Shown here: positions 38,217 through 50,187 of the stretch, piece by piece
Layout: the number at the start of each line of letters is the position of its first letter
How positions within the stretch are numbered: the stretch's first letter is position 1
The notes under the pieces: generated by a model
The model's database searches: none
What the model was told of the DNA's origin: nothing
Seen by the model: the letters and a program-made list of their open reading frames with translations, nothing else
Made by a program: the position numbers and the translations under genes
Source of the DNA: Sisyra terminalis
Lineage: Eukaryota; Arthropoda; Insecta; Neuroptera; Sisyridae
Direction: 5' to 3'
DNA: 64,000 nucleotides
NCBI GenBank assembly: GCA_958496175.1
Contig: OY292278.1
Location: 11,284,001-11,348,000, forward strand

Positions 38217-39461
38217 AAGGACATAGGACGATAAGTATAGTGAATTTGCCCCAGAAGGGTATTTGGTTCATAATTTCAGGGTATATTGGTCCTATTAAGA
38301 TACATTGATTCAGCAAGTTTCAGATCCCCATGTATTACCGTTTCTTCAAAAATAGAAAAAAGCTGAAAATCAGAAAAAAAAATTTTTCTCAGAAACTTGT
38401 TAATCGATTTATTTGAATTTTGGATATGTTATAGGGGCTAATGGTAGCTTCTAGAAAAAAAAATTAAGAGCTCTATCGGTTTATAAGATCCTTGAAAAAA
38501 CAGAGCTTTTTCTTTTAATTTGAATTTCTAGCCATGATACAATTTTGGTACAATTACGAAACTTTTTTTTTTCGGACTCCCCATTCAATGTCTTTCAAAA
38601 TTATGTGTTTTTTAAGTTTTAAAAACGGTACGCCATATTAAAAAAAAAAATTAAAACCGATTTTTTTAACACAAAAATTCATTAATAACTTAATCATAAT
38701 AGTGCCAAATAATTTTTATTTTAATGATTGAATTAATTTAATCGGAAACAATTGTTTTCTTATTATTGTTTCTAATAATTTCTATTATTTGCGCTCGTAT
38801 TGTAATCGAGTAGGCTTCATTTCTGCTTATTACATCAATGGATTTTTGTGTAAAAAAATCGGTGTTTAATTTTTTTCAATATGGCGTACCGTTTTTTTAA
38901 AATTTAAAAAATACATCAGCTTAAAGGAAATTGAATGAGGAATCCGAAAAAAATAGTTTCGTAATTGTACCAAAATTGTATCATGGTTAAAAATTAAAAT
39001 TAAAAGAAAAATCACTCTTTTTTTAAGAATCTTATGAACCGATATAGGTCTTAATTTTTTTTCTAGAAGCTACCATTAGCCCCTAAAACATACCCAAAAT
39101 TCAAATAAATCGATTCACAAGTTTCTGTGAAAATTTTTATTTTCTGATTGTCAGCTTTTTTCGATTTTTGAAGAAACGGTAATACATAGGAATCTGAAAC
39201 TTGCCGAATCAATGTATTTTAATAGTACCAACATACCCTGAAATTATGAACCAAATACCCTTTTGGGGCTGATTCACTACAAGGTTTATAAATTACACAG
39301 GTTGCCCCATTAGAAAAAAAATGACGTCATACCAAGAATTTTGAAATTTGAATCATTCTGAAGATATGTTCAAATTTCTTCTGGATACGTCACGTAGCGC
39401 ATGAGGCCACCTGTGTATTTCATAAACCTTGGATTCACTATACTTATCGTCCTATGTCCTT
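38217..39461. mobile_element. 1.2-kb palindromic element inserted in duplication unit 1
   Basis: The left end AAGGACATAGGACGATAAG is mirrored by the right end CTTATCGTCCTATGTCCTT. The arms of over 400 bp include 'ggctaatggtagcttctag', 'acggtacgccatatt' and their inverses. Unit 2 of the surrounding duplication lacks the whole block, showing it is an insertion. The right arm is itself interrupted by the MITE at 39280-39431. No coding frame. Confidence 0.85.
39280..39431. mobile_element. 152-bp MITE with perfect 9-bp target duplication (family 3, copy 2)
   Basis: The ends are CAAGGTTTATAAA and TTTCATAAACCTTG, flanked by a perfect 9-bp repeat GATTCACTA at 39271-39279 and 39432-39440. The intact opposite arm of the host palindrome has this sequence once, confirming the insertion. 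Nearly identical to 28232-28383. A 9-bp duplication is typical of Mutator-like elements, but no transposase is present to assign it. Confidence 0.9.
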
Positions 39462-39503
39462 TATGTTAAATTGATCACAGGTCTCATAACTGGCCACTGT
39501 ACC

Positions 39504-40214
39504 CAGTGGCGTAGCTAGGTAACCAAGGGCCCTGGGGCAAATTAAAAAATGGGGCCCCACTGCTATGTGAACTGATTAGATTTTATCAAATAAAAATATA
39601 GAATATACAAATACTTTAAAAATGCTAAGCTACTTAAGCTCTTTTTTGTGCACTGCAGGGCAGGTAATAAAAATATTAAACAGTAACAACATAAATTACA
39701 ATTAATACTTGGTGTAGGTTTGGCCAATAAAACGAAAGAGAGAAGATTCAGGGGTTTATAATATAAAGGTCTGGCCTGCCAACTGACTAAATAACAAGTA
39801 TATTTACAATTTTTTCCTAGCTTTAGTTTTCGCAAAAGTATCAATGACTTCGTTTATATCCAGGCTTGATGCGGTTTTGTTTTCAATTGGTATTAGCGAT
39901 AAATGTCGGAGTCGAGTTTGGCCCAAATTATTTCTTAAATAATTTTTTATTATTTTAAATTTGCTAAATGACCTTTCAACTGCTGCAGAAGTGACAGGAA
40001 TTGTAAAGAATATTAACATCGTTGTAAATACTTCCGTTAGGTCGCATTTTAGCACTCCATATTTGCTCATTATTTCCTTACATAATTTGAGAACTTCCAA
40101 CTGAATTTCCAAAAGTTCAGTTCGATCGAGATTTCTGGTAAGGATTCGAGGGCCCCCTGAGCTTGAGGGCCCCGGGGCACTGCCCCGCCTAGCCCCTAGG
40201 TAGCTACGCCACTG
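39504..40214 (-). mobile_element. Internally deleted hAT transposon
   Basis: The ends CAGTGGCGTAGCTAG and GTAGCTACGCCACTG are flanked by a perfect 8-bp duplication ACTGTACC (39496-39503 and 40215-40222). The subterminal GGGCCCYGGGGC words are also inverted. It keeps only the last part of the transposase gene (39804-40112, minus strand). The unoccupied target, ACTGTGCC once, is at 40933-40940 in the paralogous unit. Confidence 0.95.
39804..40112 (-). pseudogene. hAT transposase C-terminal (dimerisation) fragment
   Basis: A 102-codon minus-strand frame contains PVTSAAVERSFSKFKIIKNY followed by LR..L...RL..LSLIPIE, the conserved hAT C-terminal dimerisation motif. The DDE catalytic core and the N-terminal zinc finger are missing, so this is the residue of an internally deleted transposase. 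The first Met is probably not a real start. Confidence 0.9.
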
Positions 40215-41405
40215 ACTGTACCACTGACCGTTGAGTCCTTCAATATGCAGATTTTGTCAGGCAAAGGATGAAACTGCTAAAGGAAAGCCATATTCTGCCT
40301 AAATGGCGACTTGAAAAACTGGAGGTCTCGAATTCTAGCACTGAATTAGTCGAATAGAACCTTTTTTGTTGATCTCTGAAATTTGGTCGGTTTCTTGGCT
40401 TACAATACGTGAAATAGGAATCCAGGAAACAAAAAGTTTAAGGTTGCAATATAGAGATTCCCTAAACCTCGTTCTGGTGAACCTTATGGAAAAAATGGCT
40501 TCAGAACAGAAGCCTAATGGAACTTGGTTTAGTTTCCCGGAAATGCTTAAAACATATATTAAATGCTTAACAACTATACGATTCCTGAGTATGAAATTTG
40601 TAGTACATAGAAATTAATCACGAAGTTTTTAACGAAAATTGAAATACTTGAAAAAGTTTCCTACCACTTGAAACTTTTTGATCAAGTGAAAAGATTATAA
40701 TATATAGAATAGAAAAACTTTAGTGAAACTTAATAACAGGAACTAAGTTGCCAGAGCTGGAGCTAAGTTTGGGATCACAAAATCGGTGAAAAGAAAAACC
40801 ACCATATAGAAGTTTAATGCTAATCATTGCTTCTTTGGGAGCAAAAATATTATAAACGAATGAAGAGAAGTTCTTTTGAAAATTTGACTGCTGAAATTTA
40901 TGTCAAATTGGGGACAGGTCTCATAATTGGCCACTGTGCCACTGACCGTTGAGTCCTCCAATATGCAGATTTTGTCAGGCAAAGGAGGAAACTGCTAAAG
41001 AAAAGCCATATTCTGCTTAAATTGCGACATGAAGAACTGGAGGTCTCTAATTCCAGCACTGAATTAGTCGAATAGTATAGTCGAATAATATAATACCTAT
41101 TTTGTTGATCTCTGAAATTTGCTCGGATTCTTGGCTTACGATACGTGAAATAAGAATCCAGGGAACACAGAAAGTATAAGGTTACCATATAGAGACTTAC
41201 TAAGCATGGTCCTGGTGAACCTTATGGAAAAATTGGCTTCAGAATAGAAGGAAATGCTTAGAACGTATATTAAATAGCTAACAACGATACGATTCTTGAG
41301 TATGAAATTTTTAGTACATAGTAATTAGTCAAGAAGTTTTAAAGCAAAATTAAAGTACTCGAAAAATTTTCCTTCCACTTGAAATTTGTTGATCAAGTTT
41401 AAGGA

Positions 41406-43303
41406 AATTGGCAATCAAATCCGGTCAAATATTCATGTTACTTTTTCGAGCATTTCCCAATCGACTACCTCAAGGCTTTGACTTCCTCTCCGTACCAAAA
41501 TCGATAAGAATCGACTAAAAAAAACGTAAAACATTCATTTAAAAATTGATTAGGCATTTGATAAAGTCCCATTCAAGGCTTTTTTTCCAACTCGCCTAGA
41601 TCCCCCGTAGATTGGGCGGCACATTTACAGAAAAGAAAAACACGAAACGAAAAGAACCTTCTGTTTTTCTTTTCCGAGAATTGCGTTTGAATAATTTTAT
41701 TGTGATTTTACAATACCGGATGTTGAGCGAAATGGCCGTAGATAAACTCTGGATGGTTAAACAGTGATTAAGTCTCTTGAGCAATTACCTAATCGTTTGT
41801 AGACTTAACACTTAATGGTGAATGGAAACTTGAAGATTTTTTTCTTCACATTTTCGACTTAAAAATCTGCCAAAACTAATTTGTGACGTTATCGTGGATT
41901 TTTTCGCTTTTTGAAAACTCTATGGCAATTAACTAAAGACAACAAAATGTTTTTTTTGATTTCTATAATCAAATTTAAGAACAAAAAATTTCATTGAAAT
42001 AGCACTTTATATGAGTAATCTCTTCATCATATAAACAGAAGAAATTTGACTAAATAACGGTCAAATTTTCTTCACTCAGTGTTAATCTTCATATTTATAA
42101 AATTCCATGTTGGGATTTTTTCTCGCCAAACAGTTAGACGCTAATACAATTGGTAGTTAAAATTTTTAATGAGATTTACATAGTTGGAGCAGTAAATGTC
42201 AAATTAACACGATTCGATTGTAATCGAATTTGTCCGAGAAAAATTTATGTTGGCAAAGATAAAAAATTCCCCTCATAAAAATATGTTAAGTGCTAATTGT
42301 AAATCTGGTTGCACCGAGTGCACTCGGTTGCAATATTATTCAAATTATTATTTTTTTTTTAATTTACATTCGTTGGAGCACGTCGAGAAGAAGTGATGAA
42401 GAAGTGGCTAAAGGTTGTCTGAGGAGACACGAAGAAGAGTTTGGAATATTTTAACGAGAACCATAGTGATGTCGATAACCGCAACCAAGGTTACCAATCG
42501 CCTGTTCGGAAGAAGATTTCTTCATGAAGACGAGTGGATCATTGGGTGGAAAAATGCATCGACCTTTACCTCTATCACGTGGGCTTTTTTATCCACTTAA
42601 CAATAATCTTCGGATAATTGGACAAATATAAGATTCGTGAGATTGAGCTCGTGAGGAATTAAGTGATTTAAATGCCTTCAAACTTGAAAACTAACTTTGT
42701 ATCATAAAAATAGTCTTTTAACAGTTCAATAGAAAATTGTATGATACAATGGTTTTATGCCTCATCATTGCCTTTTAAATGGGTGCATCATCTTTGAAGT
42801 GAAAAATTGTTAAAGTATTTGTTGTAGAAAACTTTCTTTTACTCACAAAGAACTAAGAAATAAAAATTTCAATTATTTCAAAAACTAAATCCAAAAATCT
42901 ATAGGGAAGCTAAAGTATTTTTTAATAAAACTCTTTATTTTTTAGAAACCATACGACTGTAGTTTAAATCAATGGAAAGAGGATAGCTTTAACCAAAAAA
43001 GCTCAATTTCAAAGATCAATTTAACGACCAAAGTGATCAAAAAACTTTAATTTTCAAGTTTCATCAAACAGCCGTATTTGAAATTGAAAGCTTGGTAAAA
43101 TAAAAAATCTTTAAGAAAATTAACAATAGGACAAAAATATCTTGCAATATAGTGGGTATATTAGGGAACATTCTTAAAGCTATAAAAAGCTTTAGATTTC
43201 AATTTTCTCTAGATTGTCTTCCACTTCAAAATTCTAAATCATTGATTAAATTCAAGCAAAAAACTTTCCACCTAAATTGATTATTGCTTACCTACATCTT
43301 CAT
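41406..43303. other. Noncoding sequence, probable ABCG8-like intron 1
   Basis: No gene is supported. A less AT-rich patch at 42370-42600 contains a 61-codon frame without recognisable domain and an E-box CACGTG near 42577. It might be regulatory or a remnant exon. Confidence 0.4.
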
Positions 43304-44017
43304 TTAAGGAGGTATTCTGGTCTAGACCCCTAAATTTGAGGTATTTTTTAAACTGACATAAAATAAATGAGAAACATTTTTACGATCCATTTTTTTTATA
43401 TAACTTTCATTGATATTTGAAGAATTAAAAAAAATAAATAAAATGAAAAAATATCAAAAAATCGTCGAATTACAGGGCCACCAAAAAAATGGTGCTCCCT
43501 GGTTGACATAATTTCAACCCTTGTAGTTATCCAAAATAAACAAATTAAATAAAAAATTTCATTAGTAAAGTTGTCGCTATCGGGCTGATTATTGCCAAAG
43601 AAAAAAAAGAAAAATTCACAAAATAGCGTCAACTTAAAAAAAAAATTTTTGTCCCCTTTTTTTGATCTTTTCGAATTTTTTAACAATACTTAAAATTAAA
43701 ATTTTCTAAAATCCAAGGCAGAAGCGATAGAGAGATGTATAAAAAATATTTTATCAAATTTCAAAGGAATCGGTACAGTAGAACTTGAGATATCATGCCA
43801 ACCACCTCAAAAAAAGTAGTTTTGAGAAAAAGGTGTTTGAAGTTTGAAAAACAATTCCAATATAATAACTCAGATAAACACAAAATCCGCTGTATCTCCG
43901 GAAAATAACTCGAATTTTGAAAAATCCGTTTGTGGGCATATTTTTGAAGGTCTAAAATTTGAATAGTTGGAAAAAAAATCAATTTTCTCAAATTTCTAGA
44001 CCAGAATACCCCCTTAA
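43304..44017. mobile_element. TTAA-target non-autonomous element (copy B)
   Basis: The ends TTAAGGAGGTATTCTGGTCTAGA and TCTAGACCAGAATACCCCCTTAA are inverted repeats of about 23 bp with TTAA at both extremes. The two minus-strand open frames inside are low-complexity and show no transposase signature. Internal phrases such as 'aattcacaaaat' recur in copy C at 60147. Confidence 0.8.
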
Positions 44018-44217
44018 TGAAAAAATTTTGAAATCTCAAATTTTTGGTGGTTTTTTTCGACACTTTGGAAGCTCTTTCGTATAATATGATAAAAAGTTTT
44101 ATTGACAACTACAAATCATGTGCAAAACAACTGGAATGAAAGAATCAATTGTGTACTTCTCCATTCGTAAAATAAACTTTAAAAATTCAGAATGAAAAGA
44201 AAACAGTACAACAAAAC

Positions 44218-44612
44218 AATAGTAAGTATTTGGAGTAGTGATTGGGAACTTCTTCCCAAGTCAGAACTTCGGAGAATTCGAATAAGCTTATAGGAACGTT
44301 AAAGTAGGTTCGTTATTTAATTTTTCGGATTTAGTTATGGACCTTGGGGTTGTAAACTTTGAATTAGATTTGGAAGAATTTTCCAATTTTTTATTCTAAT
44401 AATTCCCAAGGAATTTTAACAGCAAATATAGTAAGTATTTGGAGTAGTAATTGGCAACGTTTTCCCAAGTCAGACCTGTGGAGAATTCTAATAAGCTCAT
44501 GAACCTCATGAAGCTCATGAATGACTTAGCCATGAACCTCGAGGTTGTAAACTTTGAATTAGATTTGGAAGAATTTTCCAATTTATTATTCTAATAATTC
44601 CCAAGAATTTTT
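44218..44612. repeat. Tandem duplication, two units of about 200 bp
   Basis: 'tagtaagtatttggagtagt' recurs at about 44220 and 44428, and 'gttgtaaactttgaattagatttgg' (split) with 'gaagaattttccaattt' at about 44350 and 44545. Unit 2 has gained a small 'catgaacctcatgaagct' expansion. Confidence 0.85.
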
Positions 44613-46239
44613 TTTTAGCTTTTCGATACCGAACCTAGAATTTGGCAAGATTTCTTATAGTAAAAATTGAAGAATCAAGTTAATTAATGATCCCCTTTCT
44701 ATATTTATGTTTTAAGAGGAACATTTATAGATAGATACTTACGTTTTTTTAATCAGCTGGTTAAAGTTCTATAGAAAAAAAAAATGTGAATTGAAATGAT
44801 ATTAACTTTTGTAACTTCTATGCAGGTTAAAATATATCTGAAAACAATTTTAAGAAACTTTTTTTTTTAAAAATCAAACATTAACCATGTTAATTAAAGA
44901 GTTCTATTGTCAATTAGATTTATTTCACTGGGGATTTTGAGCTTTCTAAACACTTGATTTTTAAATTATCTCAAAGATAATCTACTTCTAGTTATTGGTA
45001 CTATTGGTACTACTTCTAGTTACATATTGGTAAGCAATAAAAAATAATCATCAAAGGCCCATAATAATAATTTTTAGAAAGTTTAATCAACGAATCTGTG
45101 GACGTAATGAATGAAAAAAAAACGATTTTATAGATAAACCAAACAAAGACTTTGAAAAATAGTTATTAGAATCAGCGGTTGGTATTCAAGAAAAAAAATA
45201 ATCAATCAATAATAATAAATTGTAATTAATTCATTGATATCAAAAGAGTCTGATTGATATAAAGAAAAAGAAAAAATAGTCTCCACTTTTGTCCATAAAT
45301 TGCCAACTTTTTTTGCCATAAAACAAAGCTAGAAAGAATATTAGATCGAATAACTAATTGAAATTCAGCTGTATATTAATTTAGTGATTCTTTACTGAAA
45401 TTTCACAAAGATGTTTGCTGGAAAATTTATTTAATGGATAGATTTTGTTGCTAAGAATTATTACGATACTTTTGAAGAAGTTTTGAAGATAATGAAGGAT
45501 ACAAAGTGATAACGTTTACGTCAATTGAAATTATCGAAAAATGATAAAAGAAATCCTTAATTTTTACTTAAGTATTTACCTAAGTCTTAAAAAAAAACGA
45601 TGAAGAGGCTGAAAATGATATGAGTTATGAACTGGTACTACATATGCTTGCTCTATTTGAAGATGACGAATTGTTAAAGATAAATAAATGAGCTTTTTAG
45701 GAGTAATTCCTGGAATTTTAATTTAATTTAAAACGTACAAAAAGTATTTACTACGTCAATGGTAGAGGCATGTTATCGTGTTTTTACAAGTGGTAATTAA
45801 CCAAGCTAAACTTTAAAAATGATATGTAAGCATTTTGTATCATTTTTATGGAAAATAATAATAGTAACACGTACGTGGTATTTGATGGATATAAAAAAAA
45901 AATGGTATTAATTCGCCCTAAAAAAATCGTCGTTCTTTAAAAGAATTGAGTTGATATTGAAATCGACGAAAACATAAGATAATTTTTTGAGGAATAATAA
46001 AAAAAAAAGTTACTACTAAAAACTCAAATTAGCTAATAGTAAAGTTTGTACAACAATCTAACTAAAACTTAAATTTTCTTCCAAAAATATACTTATTTAT
46101 TTACAAAAGATATAACTAAAAAAAGCGATAGATAGTGAAGATTGGGGGTGCATAAATTTCCAAAACACCTTCATCGATTTTGTTTTATATTTTGATCAAG
46201 ATTCACTTTTTGAAAACATTTCGTAAATTCAAGTTAAAA
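44613..46239. other. Noncoding AT-rich sequence
   Basis: No gene is supported. A short Glu/Asp-rich frame around 45600-45690 is not accompanied by any domain or splice signals and is not called. Confidence 0.45.
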
Positions 46240-47306
46240 TCTTATATATAAATTGGCTATCTTGCCGTGCGTCCGTGCAGAAAGGGGGAGGGTTATGCGC
46301 ATGCGCTCTGTTATCCCCACTTACGCAATTCAAAACGTTGGTAAGGGTACTCACTCACTAATGTATTTATTTGTGAATACGTATTTCGGATTTTCAGGTT
46401 TACAATATGTGAAAGCCAAAAAACATAATGCTCATTTATAAAATTAACTTAACCTTTTCAGATATATCTACTTTTAAGAGTTTAAATTTTTAAGCTGATC
46501 CCAAGTTTTTGTTTCTAATAATAAATCAACTTTGTTTTATACTAAGCAGTAATAATGTTTCGCTTTTAACGGACTTTGTTTGATTTTTATATTTGAAATT
46601 TCGATTGTTTATTAAACGTTATCCCTTACAAACTTTGTTACCGTTTTTCAGTCTTTTAGGGGAGAAATTTTCAAAAACCCTTTCTTATTATATATCTGCA
46701 TCGTATAAGGAAAACACTTTCCAAATTTCACCGACACAAATGTGCACTTATATTTGAAAATACAATGTAAAACGGAAAAAAATAATGACCTTCTTTATGT
46801 TAGTTAAAATGACTAAAAAGCTATTCGATTTCGCACATTTGGACGTTGTACATACAAAATTGTTGGAAATAGGTGGAAAGCGAGGAAGTAAATTCGAATA
46901 TTTTATTTATTTTCCATAATAATAATTGGTTTTCAAATTGTTCTAAATACCGAAAAAAAGTTGGTATCGAAGATTTTATATTTGAATTGACAGTGAAATA
47001 TATGGCAAAAAATTGCTACCTTAATGCTTTTCAGCCGAATATATAATTACTCCAGATCACAACCATTGGTTCATAAAAAATAGATTTTAAAAAGTTTGAT
47101 TGTTGAAAAACGAACCAAAATTTAAAATCATCTATTTGGTATAAGTATTACTTTCATACTAACTTTTATACTAATTTAGAAATGACGTTATTTAAAATGT
47201 TATTAAAATGATATAAAAAAACACTTATATTTTATTTCTTAATATAATTTTATTGATAATATAATAATAATATATAATTAATTTATTTTATGAAACGGGC
47301 AACTAC
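46240..47306 (+). mobile_element. Helitron-like non-autonomous element (tentative), with inverted core
   Basis: The left end TCTTATATATAAATTGGC is followed by 'cgtgcgtccgtg'. The right end is AAACGGGCAACTACTAG followed by T near 47306. These ends resemble those of 14048-15583 in the same orientation, but the shared core (46600-47225) lies in the opposite orientation. No helicase is encoded. Confidence 0.4.
46600..47225 (-). repeat. Shared repeat core, inverted copy (partner at 14915-15480)
   Basis: This is the reverse complement of the core described at 14915, with clear ordered matches across 'ggacgttgtacatacaaaatt', 'ggaagtaaattcgaatatt', 'caaattgttctaaataccg' and 'gattgttgaaaaacgaac'. Confidence 0.8.
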
Positions 47307-48530
47307 TAGTATAAATAATAAAATAGTTTAAAGTAATACCAATGTAAGCTTTAATAATTGAGATCAAGTATGGCCCTGCTTTGTGTACTTCTAAGTTCAT
47401 ATAAAGAGACAAGGATTTATATTTTTCTTAGTTTTCAGAGTTTTCGAAAAAAAATTCATAAAGATTTACAAAATTAAAATCAAAAGCGCAACATTTCAAT
47501 GGGAAAACTTTTTTGTATATATAAGTAGCTAAACATTCCATGGTGTATTTTTAAAAGGCATTCCCTGTTGCAAAATTTCGAGGTTTTAAATGAATTTTTC
47601 TTCGATTTTATTAAGTATAGTTAATAATTAACAGCTACATTATGTTTTGATATAAGTTAAGAACTTAGAACTAAGAATTAAGTATATTTTTTGCTATCCC
47701 TTTAAACATGCATAGATTGCAATTAACTCAGGGTACTTTATTTAAAATTTCTTCTTAAAGTTAAAACTTTTTGTTACAATTTTTTTAAGATTAATGTATA
47801 ACTTAACCACATTTATAATCCACAAGCATAAGACTCGAAAGAATTTAATGAGGGAAAATTTTTGATTTAGTAATTGTCTTTTTATAAGGCATTGGCGTCA
47901 ATTATTGCTTATTGAGTCAATAAAATAGAATTTCATGTTGGAAACTTGAAAGTGTTGAATTTTTTTTTCTTTTCCTCGTCTATGATGTGGTTTTCGCTAT
48001 TTACGGTAGTAGAATGCGTTATGAAATCGCATAGTTCTAACTAGAAGGAATCGAGTTGTGCCAAGTTGGAAGCCAAACGAATGGTAATTTGATTTGTTGA
48101 AGAACAAGTCGGTTCGGATTCGGACTCAGATTACTACGGACAGATGGTGAACTTGAACTTGCGAGATTCTCATTATATGTACATACGTTCGATTCTTGTT
48201 ATTGTTTCGATAACTTCCCATTTGGCGTCAATGCCATACCAATCGTAGGAAATATATTTTTTTTCCGTATGAATTATTATGACTAAGTGATCAGGAATAA
48301 GGAAATGATGTCCTAAGAAATTTTCCTCTATGTGTAACAATTGTTTGGGGTGATAAAGAGAAAATTCCGTTCTCAGGGAAAAAATCTTGAGAAAATTTCA
48401 ATGTTTTTTCAGAACAAAAAAAATTCCGAACTTGTAAAGAATCAAAAGTGTAAGATTGAAATTTACTGCTTTTTTTGAAAGTTTAATTCTCAGTACAAAA
48501 TTTGAGAAAATATTGCAAGTATTCACAGTG
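47307..48530. other. Noncoding sequence, with a less AT-rich patch at 47990-48240
   Basis: No gene is supported. The patch at 47990-48240 ('gaagccaaacgaatgg', 'ggttcggattcggactcag') is of more balanced composition and could be an alternative promoter or first exon for the downstream ABCG8-like gene. Confidence 0.4.
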
Positions 48531-48532
48531 GT

Positions 48533-48750
48533 GTAGCGTACGATTTTGCCGCCCAGGACTGACCGGAAATTCACCAACCCTGAATTTTCATCATAGCCAA
48601 CAAAATTGGTAAAAAGTGAAATACCTTTAAATTCCTTAATTATTTAAAAATGCACTCTTCGTGATTTAATTAAAGCAAATTCTTTTATAGAATTTTCAAT
48701 GTCAATATGCCGCCCCATTTTCATGTGCCATCCGGAGCTATGCATCCTTC
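48533..48750. mobile_element. Possible eroded hAT end
   Basis: CAGTGGTGTAGCGTACGATTT followed by GCCGCCC resembles the left end of the hAT element at 39504 (CAGTGGCGTAGCTAG...GGGCCC). A possible degraded partner is 'gccgcccc...ggagctatgca' near 48710-48750. No target duplication is evident, so this is tentative. Confidence 0.35.
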
Positions 48751-50187
48751 GAAACCCACCGAGTATTCAGAAATATTAGACCACTTTTCGTTAAATTAAA
48801 TACTTTGAGCAGTTTTTAGTTAATGATAAAATTAGCTTTGAATTCCTCGAATACTAGGTATTCTTTAAATTAATTTTTCTTTTTATATTTTCTCATCTAG
48901 TAATATTATATCTATTCATCCATTTGTTTGTCGTTTTTATAAGTGTAATTCTAAAAGAGCCTAACGGGTGATTTTTGTTTTAATTATAGTCGAAAACAAT
49001 TTGGTGTGCTAGAAGATAATCATTTTAATATTCTCACAAAAAAGTTGTTAAAATTTCCGAAGAAAAAATCCGTCATGCGGTTTTACTTAGAAAATGAAAC
49101 AATGAAAAGTGAACAGTTAAAAATTTGGACCGTAAACGAATATTATTATAATATTTATTTAAAAAAAATAACTGCATTTTCAGTATTATAGAAATTGCAG
49201 AACTTTTTCAACATTTGTATTTCGTAAATATAAAGTTTTTATACTGTTTTGATAGTACCATATTCTTTGGCTTAAAATCAATAATTTCATATGTAAAATT
49301 ATAATTACGAGTCATAAAAATAATTCAAAGATTCATTAACTATTTTTCAGATGTGAGTAAATGTTACAAAGTCTTAAACCAAATAAATCCAATTCCAAAA
49401 AATCAAGCGAAACTTTTTAAGAAACGTAATATGAATCAAACATAGGTTGATAAAATAAAACCATTTTGCTAGAAACTTAAATAATCGAAATATTGTTCCT
49501 TTTTTTATTATTGACCAAAAATTTAAGAATTTAATTTTAGTAACATTAGAAAACATGGTTCCACCCAATAACTTCCAACCAATAAGAACCACAAATCTGA
49601 TAATGAATAAAACCAACTAAAATTAGTTTTAAAAGAATATACAATAATACAAATTGGAGTTTCAAAAACTCTGTAGGAAAACCATTTTTTTCTAACAACT
49701 GAAATTTTATGACCTTAAGCTAAAGAGTTCGGTCCTGGTTTCTCATTAAGATACAAAAGTATCCTTTTATCTAGGAATTGTTAGGTAAAGGACAAAACTG
49801 CTTTCCATTTATCGTTAGAGTGTAGTACTTAAAGAACTAGGGATGATCAATTCCTGTAGATCTGTTTAAAAGATAAATTAAGCTGAGAAATATCAGTAGA
49901 ATAACCTAAAAAAATCAAATAATCGAAAAGCCCCAAGAATTGTTTAATAGAATGGAAGAAGTTTATTGCAAGAAAATTTTTGTTTCCAACCCTTGTAAAT
50001 CCAACTAAAGCAAAGGGGTAGCCAGGTGTGGAAAAGTAAGTGGGAAGGTAGCTTCTTCCCTTTCAGGGTGAACCTCTATATTAACTTTGTACTATGCAAA
50101 TAAAGAAAAACTTTTAGCAAAACCATAAAATAGTTTTGCAAAGAACTTCAGATGTAAATGTTCAATCTTTTATTTTTTAAAATATTG
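48751..50187. other. Noncoding AT-rich sequence
   Basis: No gene, RNA or clear repeat is visible. Confidence 0.45.

Larger units (their letters stand above)
38003..41405. repeat. Direct duplication: unit 1 (38003-40700, with insertions), unit 2 (40708-41405, empty)
   Basis: Ordered matches join the two units. 'gctggagctaagtttgggatcacaaaatcggtga' (split) is at 38062 and 40758, 'tcattgcttctt' follows in each, 'aggtctcataa.tggccactgt' is at 39479 and 40915, and 'gaccgttgagtcct' through 'aaccttatggaaaaa' runs on to about 40500 and 41230. Unit 1 is about 2 kb longer because it carries a palindromic element and a hAT element; unit 2 keeps the empty sites. Small open frames within the units show no domain. 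Confidence 0.88.

Noticed and set aside
40366..41188. Open frames of 83 and 96 codons in the duplicated units
   Set aside because: They lie on opposite strands in the two paralogous units, so neither frame is conserved between the copies, and no domain is recognised.
42415..42600. 61-codon plus-strand frame as a small gene
   Set aside because: No domain, no splice context and no repeat relation; kept only as a compositional note.
43396..44108. Minus-strand open frames of 96 and 115 codons
   Set aside because: They lie mostly within the TTAA element, are Phe/Lys/Asn-rich low-complexity translations and show no transposase motif.
46253..46441. 62-codon plus-strand frame as a gene
   Set aside because: It overlaps the left end of a Helitron-like repeat and shows no recognisable protein features.
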